In this document: positions 25,902-35,258 of the stretch, piece after piece
How the letters are laid out: each line of letters starts with the position of its first letter
How positions within the stretch are numbered: position 1 is the first letter of the stretch
From: CAZQHK01 sp964593455
Lineage (GTDB): Bacteria; Muiribacteriota; CAYSPT01
Assembly (NCBI GenBank): GCA_964593455.1
Contig: CAZQHK010000003.1
Span: forward strand, 1-64,000
Length of the DNA: 64,000 nucleotides
Direction of reading: 5' to 3'
The notes under the pieces: generated by a model
Database searches by the model: none
The model's input: only the letters and a program-made list of their open reading frames with translations
Told to the model about the DNA's origin: nothing
Made by a program: the position numbers and the translations under genes

Positions 25902-27992
25902 ATGTTAAAACCATATCCCCACTTCATCGATGACCTCGTTTTTGTCTATGCTCATACCGGCCGGGTGGAAGACGATGGCAATCATATCTATTCAATCTCC
26001 GCCACGATTATGCGGCCTGATGAATCGTCACTGACGTTTGAATCGCTGGTTCGGTATGACAAGTTTTCTGAACGAGAGCGCTATTACTCTAATCTTTCAA
26101 AAAAGGAGATTGAATCAGCTCCAACCTGCCAGGAGGTCAGGGACCGGATTAGAACCTTTTTTGGGGGCCAAAGGTTTGCGTTTGCTTTTAACGACAACAG
26201 CGACCTGGGCGAATTGAAGGAGTTTATCGGGATCGACCGGATTGTCGATCTCAGTTTTGCGGCCGAGTTTTTCCTCCAATATTTGGAATCCCACTCTTTG
26301 AAACAGTTGTGGGAGTATCTTTTTCGGAAAAAACGTGATCGGGTCAGTTTTTCGGCGGCGGAGATTGTTCTGTTATCACTTGAGCTTGTAAAACATATCT
26401 CCGGGACAGAACTGAACGATCAAAAGTACTCCCGGGCCCGGGCGCTCCGTTATTACCTTAAAAAAAGCGACACGCTTTTTGGTGAAGCGTTTGTTCATCT
26501 GACAAAGAATTATCGAGATTATTTTGGGGGTCTTTTTTCCCCGTGCTCAATGCCTGACGCTGCTAATTGGCAGTCTTTTTTGGAAACTGTGGCCTCAATG
26601 CCTCCGCCTGAGAATGAAGTTGAGCCTTATCGAAAAATCCCTGCCAGCGAAATTAACCACCGGTTTCAAGAAATGGCAAATTCCGGCCAGGGTTTTAAGT
26701 TCAGGACTTCCCAGGTTGAGTACGCGCATCACGTTACTCGGGCTTTAAACGATAGTGCCATCTTGTGCGTTGAGGGCGGNNNNNNNNNNNNNNNNNNNNN
26801 NNNNNNNNNNNNNNNNNNNNNNNNNNNNNNNNNNNNNNNNNNNNNNNNNNNNNNNNNNNNNNNNNNNNNNNNNNNNNNNAACGCCATTAATCCGAGTTTA
26901 AAATATATGGAGGAAAGTGTTTTAATTCCGAATCATGTGATGTTTCAAGGAGGACACATCAACCTTCATTTACAGGAAATGAGAGAAGCGGTCGCGAGCA
27001 TATATGGCCGTGTGAATTCTATCCTGGATGAAAACTCCCGCACGAAACTTAAAATCAACTCCAGGACCGCCCGGAAATTGCAGGGTGAAATGAATTTGCT
27101 TAACGGTTTTTCGGGATCGCTGAAGCAGATTGAAGACAGTTTGGACTCGCAGAACAGCGTGCCTTCATACACGTTGGTTGGAAGGGATTTTATGCTTTCT
27201 TCCGCTTCCATTAAAGTGGATGAAATAATCCGTGAAAGGATTTATGAAGATAAGGATTCCATCGTCTATACGGCGGCGACTCTTTGCCGCAAAGAGAGTT
27301 TTAAATGTTTTCATGAAATAACGGGGTTGGCTGAATCTCCGGACACGGAAGATGAAATTGACCCCGGAAAACGGGTTGAAAGCGTTGCTCTCCCCTCTCC
27401 ATTTCCCCCGAGTTTAATGGAGGTGATCGTGCCTGAAGACGCAGTCAGCGGGCAGTATGGCAACAAGAAAGTGTGGCTGAGCAAGATCGTGCCGATGATA
27501 TTTGATCTTGTTAAGACCAACAAAGGCCGCACCCTGGTATTGTTTTTAAGCTACAACGATCTCAAACATGTGGCTGAAATGATTTCAGAGGACATCGCCA
27601 ACTCAGGCTACCCACTGTTAATACAGAAACCGGGATCGGCCACTATAAATCTGTGCGATGAGTTCAGGACCGTCAAAGAGAGCGTGCTGTTCGGCGTGGA
27701 CACGTTTTGGTACGGAGTAGATTTTAAGGGTGACACCTTGACGCAGGTTATCATAACGCGTATCCCCAATCCGTCCCCGAGAGATCCGATTCAGATGGCC
27801 AGGAAGAAAACGTTTACGGCGAAGGAATTTTGGAAACGGTTTTATTATCAAAGGGATATCAAACTCAAGCAGGGCATCGGGCGTCTCATCAGGTCGGACA
27901 CGGACAAAGGCAAAGTTGTTATTCTCGATTCAAGGTTCAGCTTTAAACAGCTCGGGATAAAGAACCCCTCTCTCAAGGTCCGTAAGCTTTGA
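25902..27992 (+). CDS. DinG-like helicase with degenerate exonuclease domain, gapped
   Basis: A superfamily 2 XPD/DinG-type helicase. The C-terminal half has TLVLFLSYNDL, VLFGVDTFWYGVDFKG and the motif VI sequence KQGIGRLIRSD. The N-terminus aligns with the DnaQ-like 3'-5' exonuclease found in some DinG proteins, but the first metal motif (normally DxExTG) reads YAHTG, so that domain is probably inactive. A run of 100 N (26780-26879) falls just after LCVEG, where the Walker A loop should be. The true missing length is unknown and probably includes the DEAH box. ATG 25902 follows AGAGG. Confidence 0.8.
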   Translation: MLKPYPHFIDDLVFVYAHTGRVEDDGNHIYSISATIMRPDESSLTFESLVRYDKFSERERYYSNLSKKEIESAPTCQEVRDRIRTFFGGQRFAFAFNDNSDLGELKEFIGIDRIVDLSFAAEFFLQYLESHSLKQLWEYLFRKKRDRVSFSAAEIVLLSLELVKHISGTELNDQKYSRARALRYYLKKSDTLFGEAFVHLTKNYRDYFGGLFSPCSMPDAANWQSFLETVASMPPPENEVEPYRKIPASEINHRFQEMANSGQGFKFRTSQVEYAHHVTRALNDSAILCVEGXXXXXXXXXXXXXXXXXXXXXXXXXXXXXXXXXXNAINPSLKYMEESVLIPNHVMFQGGHINLHLQEMREAVASIYGRVNSILDENSRTKLKINSRTARKLQGEMNLLNGFSGSLKQIEDSLDSQNSVPSYTLVGRDFMLSSASIKVDEIIRERIYEDKDSIVYTAATLCRKESFKCFHEITGLAESPDTEDEIDPGKRVESVALPSPFPPSLMEVIVPEDAVSGQYGNKKVWLSKIVPMIFDLVKTNKGRTLVLFLSYNDLKHVAEMISEDIANSGYPLLIQKPGSATINLCDEFRTVKESVLFGVDTFWYGVDFKGDTLTQVIITRIPNPSPRDPIQMARKKTFTAKEFWKRFYYQRDIKLKQGIGRLIRSDTDKGKVVILDSRFSFKQLGIKNPSLKVRKL
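26780..26879. other. Scaffold gap of 100 N, true gap
   Basis: The flanks of this gap do not repeat each other, unlike the gaps at 35585 and 43042. The frame happens to stay open across it, but residues expected between Walker A and the DEAH region are too many for 33 codons, so the real gap is likely longer. Confidence 0.7.
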
Positions 27993-28195
27993 TTCCTTTC
28001 AGCTCAATGTAGCTTTCGTCCCCGTAACTCCACTGCAATCTCACCGTCGCCATCGGTCGGCGCCCGTGGAGTTGAGTTTACCGCATAGATCACATCGCCA
28101 CATCAGGTAAACAGTCCTTCCTGTTTTTTCCCAATCGCATGATACTCCTCAGTCGCTGATAACGGCAAGGAAAGTGATGGAGCGGGTGGCCGCAC

Positions 28196-28225
28196 TTGAC
28201 ACACAGCGGCTCTCCTTTCTACACT
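28196..28225 (+). promoter_or_regulatory. Promoter for the second acyl-CoA synthetase
   Basis: TTGACA (28196-28201), an 18-base spacer and TACACT (28220-28225) lie 30 bases before the ATG at 28256. The preceding stretch from 27993 holds no gene that I can support. Confidence 0.45.
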
Positions 28226-28255
28226 GTTTCACAGGAAACCAAAGGGGTGGGGATC

Positions 28256-29959
28256 ATGGAGACTTTGCAGGATCTTGTCGAATCGTTTCCGGCCCGGGGC
28301 AATCTGCCGGCCGTATCCTGGAGCGCGGAGACTGGTGAAACGGTTTCGCCATCCACGGACACGGACAGCGAACCGGGAGTCGCTTCGCTTGCCTACCACG
28401 AGCTCTACCATCAGATCATCAACTACAGCCGCGGCTTACTCGCCCTGGGAGCCGAACCGGGGGACCGGGTGGCTCTCTTTTGCCACAACCGGCCGGAGTG
28501 GATCGGCCTGAGCCTGGGGATCAACTTCGCCTCTCTGGTGGACGTGCCCCGGGGTGAAAACTCTACCGCCGAAGAGATCGAGTATATCCTGGACCACGCC
28601 CGGCCCCGGATCATCATCGTGGAAAACCGGTGGTTCTATGACGTGGTGAAAAAGAGCGGGTACGCTGAATCCGGATTATCGCCTGAAGGACCGCTTCTCG
28701 TTACTATCGAAGGTATCGACGGAGTGTCCGATATTGCCGCGATGCGGGAACTCGGGCGAAAAGAAAACCGGCCGCTTCCCGCCGTCACTCCCGGTACTAC
28801 CGCCAGCATCGTCTACACCTCCGGTACCACTGCCGATCCCAAGGGAGTGGAGCTTACCCATGGGAACTTCGCCGGCAACCTGCGGGCGTTGGTGACCCGG
28901 ATTCCGTTATTACCGGAAGACCGGCTGCTCTCCATCCTGCCCGCCTGGCACACCTTCGAGCGAATAGCCAAATACCTGGCCTTGGCCATGGGGGCGGAGA
29001 CCTTCCACACCACCTGGCGGACCCTCAAGGAGGATCTGAAGACCAGGAAACCAACGGTCATGGCTTCCGTCCCCCGGATCTGGGAGATGATCCACCGGAC
29101 GCTGGTAAAACAGACGCAGAAACTGGGGATCGAGATAGGTGAGACGGTATATGCGAAACTCAAGGCGGACCTGGGCGGACGGTTCCGGTTTGCCATCTCC
29201 GGGGGCGGAGCGCTGCCGGATCACGTGGAGGATTTTTACACTGCCGCCGGGGTGGAGGTTGTGGAAGGGTACGGGCTTACGGAGACCACGCCGGTCGTGG
29301 CGGCGCGGGTCCCGGGAACGCCGGCACCGTACACCGTGGGCCCGCTTCTGAACAACGTGGAAGGGAAGATCATCGACCCGGACACGCGAGAAGAGTTGCC
29401 ACCCGGGAGGGAAGGGGTGCTCTTCGTGAAAGGCCCCAACATCATGAAAGGGTACTACCGGCTCCTGGTGGAGACCAGGCAGGTACTCTCCGAGGACGGC
29501 TGGTTAGACACCGGTGACCTGGCTTACTTCGCCGCTGACGGCAACCTGTCTATCACCGGGCGGATCAAGGAAATTATCGTGCTCCTCAACGGTGAGAACA
29601 TCAATCCGCTGCCCCTGGAAGAGGCGTTGAAGAAGAGCGATCACATCACCGAGGCGGTGGTGGTGGGGCAGGACTGGAAGCATCTCGGTGTCCTGATCCT
29701 ATCCGAACCGGAAGCGGGACCGGCGGTGCCGGACATCTTCAAGCGCGAGATTAACCGGCTGGTAAACGGCCGTGGGGACGTAAAACCTTTCGAACGGATC
29801 AAAGGATTCCGGTTGCTGACGGATCCTTTCCAACCGGGACGGGAGCTCACTCCCACCATGAAGCTGAAACGGACCGTCATCGAGAAGATATACGAGGAAG
29901 TGATCGAAGACCTCCGGCGAGAAATCCACGGCGAGGGGACGCAGGCTAGGTCCCATTGA
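28256..29959 (+). CDS. Long-chain acyl-CoA synthetase (AMP-binding)
   Basis: A 567-residue AMP-forming ligase with YTSGTTADPKG near residue 185, EGYGLTETTP, TGDLAYF and ITGRIKEIIVLLNGENINP. It is a different lineage from the enzyme at 15639. The frame begins at 28196, but ATG 28256, preceded by AAAGGGGTGGGG, is the likely start. The gene stands alone: a DinG-like gene lies before it and a TerB-like gene after. A promoter for the next gene overlaps its stop. Confidence 0.88.
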   Translation: METLQDLVESFPARGNLPAVSWSAETGETVSPSTDTDSEPGVASLAYHELYHQIINYSRGLLALGAEPGDRVALFCHNRPEWIGLSLGINFASLVDVPRGENSTAEEIEYILDHARPRIIIVENRWFYDVVKKSGYAESGLSPEGPLLVTIEGIDGVSDIAAMRELGRKENRPLPAVTPGTTASIVYTSGTTADPKGVELTHGNFAGNLRALVTRIPLLPEDRLLSILPAWHTFERIAKYLALAMGAETFHTTWRTLKEDLKTRKPTVMASVPRIWEMIHRTLVKQTQKLGIEIGETVYAKLKADLGGRFRFAISGGGALPDHVEDFYTAAGVEVVEGYGLTETTPVVAARVPGTPAPYTVGPLLNNVEGKIIDPDTREELPPGREGVLFVKGPNIMKGYYRLLVETRQVLSEDGWLDTGDLAYFAADGNLSITGRIKEIIVLLNGENINPLPLEEALKKSDHITEAVVVGQDWKHLGVLILSEPEAGPAVPDIFKREINRLVNGRGDVKPFERIKGFRLLTDPFQPGRELTPTMKLKRTVIEKIYEEVIEDLRREIHGEGTQARSH

Positions 29960-29983
29960 CATTTTTCTCTGTGCTGTTATATT
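29956..29983 (+). promoter_or_regulatory. Promoter overlapping the synthetase stop codon
   Basis: TTGACA (29956-29961), a 16-base spacer and TATATT (29978-29983) face the DUF533 gene at 30013. The -35 box contains the TGA stop of the upstream gene. Confidence 0.5.
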
Positions 29984-30012
29984 CATAAGTGTTTGGCACA
30001 AAGGAGGCGGCT

Positions 30013-30765
30013 ATGTTTAATCCGGAAAAACTTCTGGGCGGACTTTTAACAGGTGCTATGGGCTCTTCTTCGCGTTCATCTTCGCGGAGGCGACGAAGCA
30101 GCGGTATGAAATCGTTAATTGGGGTAGGGCTTCTCGGGGTGGCAGTCGGGGCCTATGAACACTTTTCAAACCAGGGTAAACAGACACCGGCGGCACCACC
30201 ACCACTCCCATCTTCTCCCGGGGCGGCACCACCACCGCTGCCACCTTCTCCCGGAGCAGTTCCTCCACCACCAATTCCACCTGTTCCTTCCGCTTCGGCG
30301 GCAGGCCCGGCTGGACCACCACCCTTGCCCGGTTCACCACCTCCACCACCGCTGCCGACAGCCCCTTTTGCTCAACCGGTGGCCGAGACAGCCGACCGGG
30401 ATCGAAGGAAAAAGGAGATGGCTGTCATCCTCATCCGCTCGATGATCGCGGCTGCCAACGCCGACGGCCACATCGATGAGAACGAACGGGCCAGGATAAT
30501 GAGCAAACTTAACCGCAGCGGTATGAGCGGAGAGGAAAAATCATTTATTGTGAAGGAACTTGACACTCCACAGCCGATCGACACTATTCTTCAGGGTGTG
30601 ACATCCTCGAAGATGGCCGAGATGGTCTATACTGTTTCTCTCATGGCTATCGAGCTCGATGAGGAAATTGAATTTGATTACCTTCGAAAACTCGGCAGAA
30701 AATTGAGCCTGGATGGGGCGGCGATTTCCAGGATACATGAGCAGCTTGACATGCCGCCACTTTAA
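30013..30765 (+). CDS. DUF533 (TerB-like) protein with proline-rich linker
   Basis: A 250-residue protein. The N-terminus (MFNPEKLLGGLLTGAMG, Ser/Arg-rich, then a short hydrophobic IGVGLLGVAVGAYEHF) and the C-terminal TerB-like helical domain (AVILIRSMIAAANADGHIDENERARIM) are typical of DUF533/YebE proteins. A linker of about 65 residues rich in Pro and Ala separates them. TerB-like domains hold an acidic metal-binding helix; the function of DUF533 is unknown. AAAGGAGGCGG precedes ATG 30013. The next gene follows by 24 bases. Confidence 0.85.
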   Translation: MFNPEKLLGGLLTGAMGSSSRSSSRRRRSSGMKSLIGVGLLGVAVGAYEHFSNQGKQTPAAPPPLPSSPGAAPPPLPPSPGAVPPPPIPPVPSASAAGPAGPPPLPGSPPPPPLPTAPFAQPVAETADRDRRKKEMAVILIRSMIAAANADGHIDENERARIMSKLNRSGMSGEEKSFIVKELDTPQPIDTILQGVTSSKMAEMVYTVSLMAIELDEEIEFDYLRKLGRKLSLDGAAISRIHEQLDMPPL

Positions 30766-30789
30766 CCCGGAAAGGATAATGAATCTATT

Positions 30790-31770
30790 ATGGCACAATG
30801 GTATATGAGTTTTGATGGAAAACGGGTTGGTCCTCTCGAACATACCCAGGCTGCTGCCCAGGCCAGGGCGCATCCCGACGGGTTGGCATGGCGTGACGGT
30901 ATGGCTAATTGGCTGCCCATATCGCAGGTTACGGAACTTTCGCGGCCGGCTCCTTCCAGTCCGCCGCCTTTGACTGCGACGGACAGTGCAGACGAGATTG
31001 AATACAAGGTCATGGGGCACGAAATGCAGTTTGTGGAAATCGAGCTTGACCCGGGTGAGAGTGCTGTCGCCGAGGCCGGAGCCATGATGTACAAGGACTC
31101 TGCCGTAGCTATGGATTCTGTCTTCGGGGACGGTTCGGCTAAACAACAGAGCGGTGGATTTCTCGACAAGCTCGTCGGGGCCGGGAAAAGACTCATTACG
31201 GGCGAAAGTCTCTTTATGACCGTGTTTTCGAATACCGGTAATGGAAAATCCCACGTGGCTTTCGGGGCTCCCTATCCGGGTAACATAATCCCGATCAAGC
31301 TTACTGAAGTCGACGGTTTTCTGGTCTGTCAGAAAGACAGTTTTCTGTGTGCCGCCAAGGGCGTCTCGATCGGTATCCACCTGCAGAAAAAAATCCTGAC
31401 CGGGCTTTTTGGCGGAGAAGGTTTTATCATGCAGAAGCTCGAGGGCGACGGATGGTGTTTTATGCACGCGGGAGGAACTATCGTCGAGCGGGAACTCGGT
31501 CCGGGAGAAGTTCTCCATGTTGATACGGGCTGTATCGTGGCCTACACCAAAAACGTGGATTTTGAGATAGAACAGGCCGGCAACATCAAAACCGCCTTTT
31601 TTGGCGGAGAAGGATTCTTCTTCGCAAAGTTGAGGGGACCAGGCAAGATCTGGCTCCAGTCACTACCCTTCTCGAGACTGGCCGGCCGGATGCTCTCCGG
31701 CGCCAAAGCTCACAAGGGGGAAGGTTCGATCCTCGGCGGTCTGGGTGATCTTATCGACGGAGACTCGTGA
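30790..31770 (+). CDS. GYF_2 domain fused to AIM24 domain
   Basis: The first 55 residues (QWYMSFDGKRVGPLEHTQ...WRDGMANWLPISQV) are a GYF_2 domain, a peptide-binding module. The rest is the AIM24/TIGR00266 beta fold (EMQFVEIELDPGESAVAEAGAMMY, FGGEGFIMQKLEGDG). Proteins of this type occur with TerB-like and membrane proteins; no enzyme activity is known. It is likely co-transcribed with the DUF533 gene, and convergent with the CHAT-STAND gene 76 bases away. Confidence 0.85.
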   Translation: MAQWYMSFDGKRVGPLEHTQAAAQARAHPDGLAWRDGMANWLPISQVTELSRPAPSSPPPLTATDSADEIEYKVMGHEMQFVEIELDPGESAVAEAGAMMYKDSAVAMDSVFGDGSAKQQSGGFLDKLVGAGKRLITGESLFMTVFSNTGNGKSHVAFGAPYPGNIIPIKLTEVDGFLVCQKDSFLCAAKGVSIGIHLQKKILTGLFGGEGFIMQKLEGDGWCFMHAGGTIVERELGPGEVLHVDTGCIVAYTKNVDFEIEQAGNIKTAFFGGEGFFFAKLRGPGKIWLQSLPFSRLAGRMLSGAKAHKGEGSILGGLGDLIDGDS

Positions 31771-31846
31771 AATATCCGGGCTAGACGTCACATTATAATA
31801 CATGACCCCGTACTTTGTACGGACCGTGCCCTTTCGTAAACCGCTC

Positions 31847-34800
31847 TCAGGACGGGGTTTTGGCAGCGGCGATGATGGAGTTGAGTAGTGTTTCCTGCTC
31901 TTTAAAAGCCTTCCGCCAGGCTATTTTGAAATCGTCTTCTCCTATGTCCTTCATAATGCGGGCCAGGTCTGTCACGATCTGCTTGCCGGTTTTGATGTTG
32001 TGCTCGGCGGTGATGGTCAGGGCCATACCGTACCAGACCATGGCCTGGTGAAAATTCTTCCGCCGGTAATGCAGGATCCCGAGATGGTTGAGCGTATTGG
32101 CCAGCAGCGATTGAAGGTTCAAACCCTTGAAGATCTCTATCGCTTGCATATACTCCTTTTCTGCCCGCTCGAACTTATCCTGAACTTCCGCTACCAGGCC
32201 CAGCTGGTGGTGAATGAGGGCGATTTTGGACTCGACGGCGGGATCGTGGAGTGAATACAGGTAGCTGAGTATTTTCGCATAGATAGACTCGGCTGTCTTG
32301 AACTCGTCGTGTGCCCTGGCCTCGTGCGCCTCACTGCTCAAAAGATAGATCCACAGATTGGCCCGGTCGCGGTCGGAATCGGCATCCAGGTCCTGGCCAA
32401 TACGAAGGATCAGGTTGGCCTGGAAAGCAGTCCATTCGTCAGACCGTCCCACGGTTTTGTAGAACTCACCCAGCAGTCCGAGAATGGTCTGGGCGGTGAG
32501 CCAGCGTTTGTTTATTTCAGCCATCCGCAAGGCGCGGATGAGGTTCGATTCCTCGATTCGTATGACCTCGATGATGGTAGGGTCTTTCTTACGGACACCT
32601 TTCAAAAAATGAGAAGCACCGGAGGCGTAAAACTCCATGAACTCGTCATTCAGAATACTTAATCCCTTTCTATCTACCAGGGAAAAGAGACGCCGCCGGA
32701 GGAAAGAAAGAAGGAGCGCGTGCATCTCTGATGTGCGGTTTCCCAAAGGCCGGATCAAACCATAGTATCCGGCTTCCTTCAGCAGGGCTTCCCAGCCGAC
32801 GGCATCGATGGGCTCCTGCATCAGCTCGAGATAAGTGTTCCTTCGTTCATCCGTTCCATCAGTGAAGTTGCCCAGCACGGTCACGTTCACTTTGGAAGAA
32901 AAAAGACCGAGAAAGGGAAGATGCATGCGGGCCGGGGTCGACAGGCTGGAAAAGGCGTAATTCAATGACGCTTCATGCAGGCTCTCGCCCAGTTCATCCA
33001 TGCGGCGGTTAAGAGCTTCAATGATGAGAGTGGGAGACGTCCGGACCAATTGCGGGAGCACGATTTCGATCGACCGCGGATGCCTCTGTAACAGCTTGAG
33101 AAGCTGGTAATAGTGTGGATCGTTGGCAAAGTTTTCCGGACTGCACTCAACCGACTCCAGGACGAAGTTGGCCAGATGCACGGCCTCCCGCTCGCTGAAA
33201 CCGGTTACGTGCATTGGCTGGTAATCTACTCCCACCCACTTCTCCTCGGATTTTCGGGTAAGGAGTAAAACCCGGCTCTGGCCGTACATGAGTTCCTGGA
33301 GAAAACGGGCCAGTTTGCCCTGCTCCTCCTCCGTTGCCAGCGGAACTGCGCTTTCCGGGTACCCGGCCACCAGCTCGATATTATCCCAGATGAGCAGGCA
33401 GCGGTTCTCGCGCAGATAGCTGATGAGTTTCTCCCAGTGCTGTTTGTCCGAAAGGCTGACCAGGCTGGTTCCGTAACCGATGATACTGCCGAGCACCTGC
33501 CCGAAGTCCGCCTTCTCTCTGAAAGAGGTGACAAACACTCCCCCCGGGCAACCTTCGCTCTCCGCATACCACCGGGCAAAACCGAATGCCAACTCGGTTT
33601 TCCCGATCCCCCCGGGTCCCGTGATGAGCACCCACGGCTTGCTTTTGTCGTGCAGAAGACGCTCGATGCGCAGCATATCGTAATCACGGCCGACGAATCC
33701 ATACCGTCCTTCGGGACACACCTCGGCCACCCGCGGGCGGGCAGGCGTCTCGTCACGGTCACGCTCAATCGGTTCCCGGTGACAGCTTTCGGGCAGTGGC
33801 ACATACCGGTGCTCCCGTTGATACAGGACGGGGATAATCCAGTCCTTAAGCTCGGTAGATCCCGTGACAGATTCACGGCCGGGCTGTCCTTCCAGTGCCC
33901 GGCGGGCGTCGGTAACCGCTTCCGCCAGCAAGCGGTGTTTTGCCAGGCCCGCATAGAACCGCCCCATAAACAGTTCCGCCGCGGTAGAGCAGAAGGGGTA
34001 GGGAGTAACGACAACTCCTTTGACTCCATTGGCAATCAACTGCGAAGCCAGGGAAGTAAACGGGTTGAAGACGGTCATCTGTGCTGAACGGTACGCGTTG
34101 ATCACGAAGAGCGGTATCCCGGAGTTGGCCAATAGCTGGCCCAACCGGCGGCCATCGATCAAATCCTCTTTACCGTCTTCTCTCTCCAGGGCCAGGTACC
34201 CGGTATCGACACTATCTATGGAATGGGCAACGGAATAGTCTCCGGTCCGGTGAAACAGAGCCTGCCCGTCGAAGTGGACCAGGCGGTAACGACCGGGACT
34301 GGTGGTGAAATGTTCCTGCAGTGCCTTGAAGGTAGGGGGACGCAAGACATCGAACTCGATCTGATTCCGTAGCGGTTCGAGTGCTGCCAGGAACGGGCGA
34401 CTCACCGTGGCGAAGGCATTGTCCCGTTCTCCGAAGGGCCTGCTCATAATCAGCAGAACCCTGAACGGCTCTGTTGCTGATAACTCGGGCATATCGACCT
34501 CGTGACCGGCCAGGTGACGATACATCCCCCGCAGTAACGGCGCCAGGTGTCCGGGCTCCCGCTCCGGGTCTTTTAACAGCTCCCAGGGAATGTCCAGGAA
34601 AGCGGGATCCTCCGATGTGATACAGATCAGGCAGGTATCCAAACCATAATCCATCGCCTCCGTATAAAAAGCATACGGATCGGGATCCCGGTCGCTCCTG
34701 ATGAATACCTGTGTAAACAACTCGCTACCCCATCGGGCTAACGTCTGTTCGATCTTTTGTGCCCGATACCGCTCTTCTTCAAAAGGATAGTGAAGGTATT

Positions 34801-34957
34801 GTTCCAGGTACCATTGAATAGCAGTGAGATCATCGATATCCACCGGGTTGATGCAGGGAATGGGATGAGGATACAGGCGGGGGGCGGCCTCCCCCCGCTG
34901 CCAGGAAAGCCGGACCTGTTCGTCACCCAAGTCGGTGATGCATAGATAATTTATCAT
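31847..34957 (-). CDS. CHAT-STAND-TPR protein with inactive CHAT domain
   Basis: A 1036-residue protein in three parts. Residues 1 to about 380 are a CHAT (caspase-like) domain. A STAND ATPase follows, with Walker A GPGGIGKT at 447-454 and a B-type stretch CLLIWDNIE. The C-terminus has TPR-like helices (HHQLGLVAEVQDKFERAEKEYMQAIEIF, NHLGILHYRRKNFHQAM). In active CHAT proteins the dyad lies in HFDGHG and NACQSA. Here these read HFDGQA (Gln232) and NAYRSA (Tyr289), so both catalytic positions are lost. STAND proteins act as signal-sensing switches in stress, death or defence. ATG 34957 has GGGGATCGGGA upstream. Confidence 0.85.
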   Translation of the reverse strand: MINYLCITDLGDEQVRLSWQRGEAAPRLYPHPIPCINPVDIDDLTAIQWYLEQYLHYPFEEERYRAQKIEQTLARWGSELFTQVFIRSDRDPDPYAFYTEAMDYGLDTCLICITSEDPAFLDIPWELLKDPEREPGHLAPLLRGMYRHLAGHEVDMPELSATEPFRVLLIMSRPFGERDNAFATVSRPFLAALEPLRNQIEFDVLRPPTFKALQEHFTTSPGRYRLVHFDGQALFHRTGDYSVAHSIDSVDTGYLALEREDGKEDLIDGRRLGQLLANSGIPLFVINAYRSAQMTVFNPFTSLASQLIANGVKGVVVTPYPFCSTAAELFMGRFYAGLAKHRLLAEAVTDARRALEGQPGRESVTGSTELKDWIIPVLYQREHRYVPLPESCHREPIERDRDETPARPRVAEVCPEGRYGFVGRDYDMLRIERLLHDKSKPWVLITGPGGIGKTELAFGFARWYAESEGCPGGVFVTSFREKADFGQVLGSIIGYGTSLVSLSDKQHWEKLISYLRENRCLLIWDNIELVAGYPESAVPLATEEEQGKLARFLQELMYGQSRVLLLTRKSEEKWVGVDYQPMHVTGFSEREAVHLANFVLESVECSPENFANDPHYYQLLKLLQRHPRSIEIVLPQLVRTSPTLIIEALNRRMDELGESLHEASLNYAFSSLSTPARMHLPFLGLFSSKVNVTVLGNFTDGTDERRNTYLELMQEPIDAVGWEALLKEAGYYGLIRPLGNRTSEMHALLLSFLRRRLFSLVDRKGLSILNDEFMEFYASGASHFLKGVRKKDPTIIEVIRIEESNLIRALRMAEINKRWLTAQTILGLLGEFYKTVGRSDEWTAFQANLILRIGQDLDADSDRDRANLWIYLLSSEAHEARAHDEFKTAESIYAKILSYLYSLHDPAVESKIALIHHQLGLVAEVQDKFERAEKEYMQAIEIFKGLNLQSLLANTLNHLGILHYRRKNFHQAMVWYGMALTITAEHNIKTGKQIVTDLARIMKDIGEDDFKIAWRKAFKEQETLLNSIIAAAKTPS

Positions 34958-35018
34958 TCCCGATCCCCAATTAATACTACTGCACAATTTATGTTGTGTC
35001 AACAAACGAGTGCATCGT

Positions 35019-35141
35019 TTAGCGGTCAGGTTTCTTAGACATGTCTTTCAGGTAGGCTTGGCGTTTGGGTTCCGGAAACCTCTCGATGGCCACCAGGATT
35101 GCCAGCAGCACGGGCGCGGCGCCGATGATCATGATACTCAT
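35019..35141 (-). CDS. Small membrane protein, 40 residues
   Basis: A short frame starting ATG 35141 gives one hydrophobic N-terminal segment (MSIMIIGAAPVLLAILVAIE) and a charged tail ending KDMSKKPDR. It lies 62 bases upstream of the CHAT-STAND gene on the same strand and could share its transcript. The ribosome-binding site is weak. The clear helix-plus-charged-tail pattern is the main reason to keep it. No family recognised. Confidence 0.4.
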   Translation of the reverse strand: MSIMIIGAAPVLLAILVAIERFPEPKRQAYLKDMSKKPDR

Positions 35142-35258
35142 CTACTGTGATCACCGGCAAGAAAAAATGCCTGATCTTGTTTTTACGTGTAGCGAAATGT
35201 AAGATAATAGCGTGAAGCGTAAACGGTACAATTAGCTATCAAGACCGGAGTTGAACAC

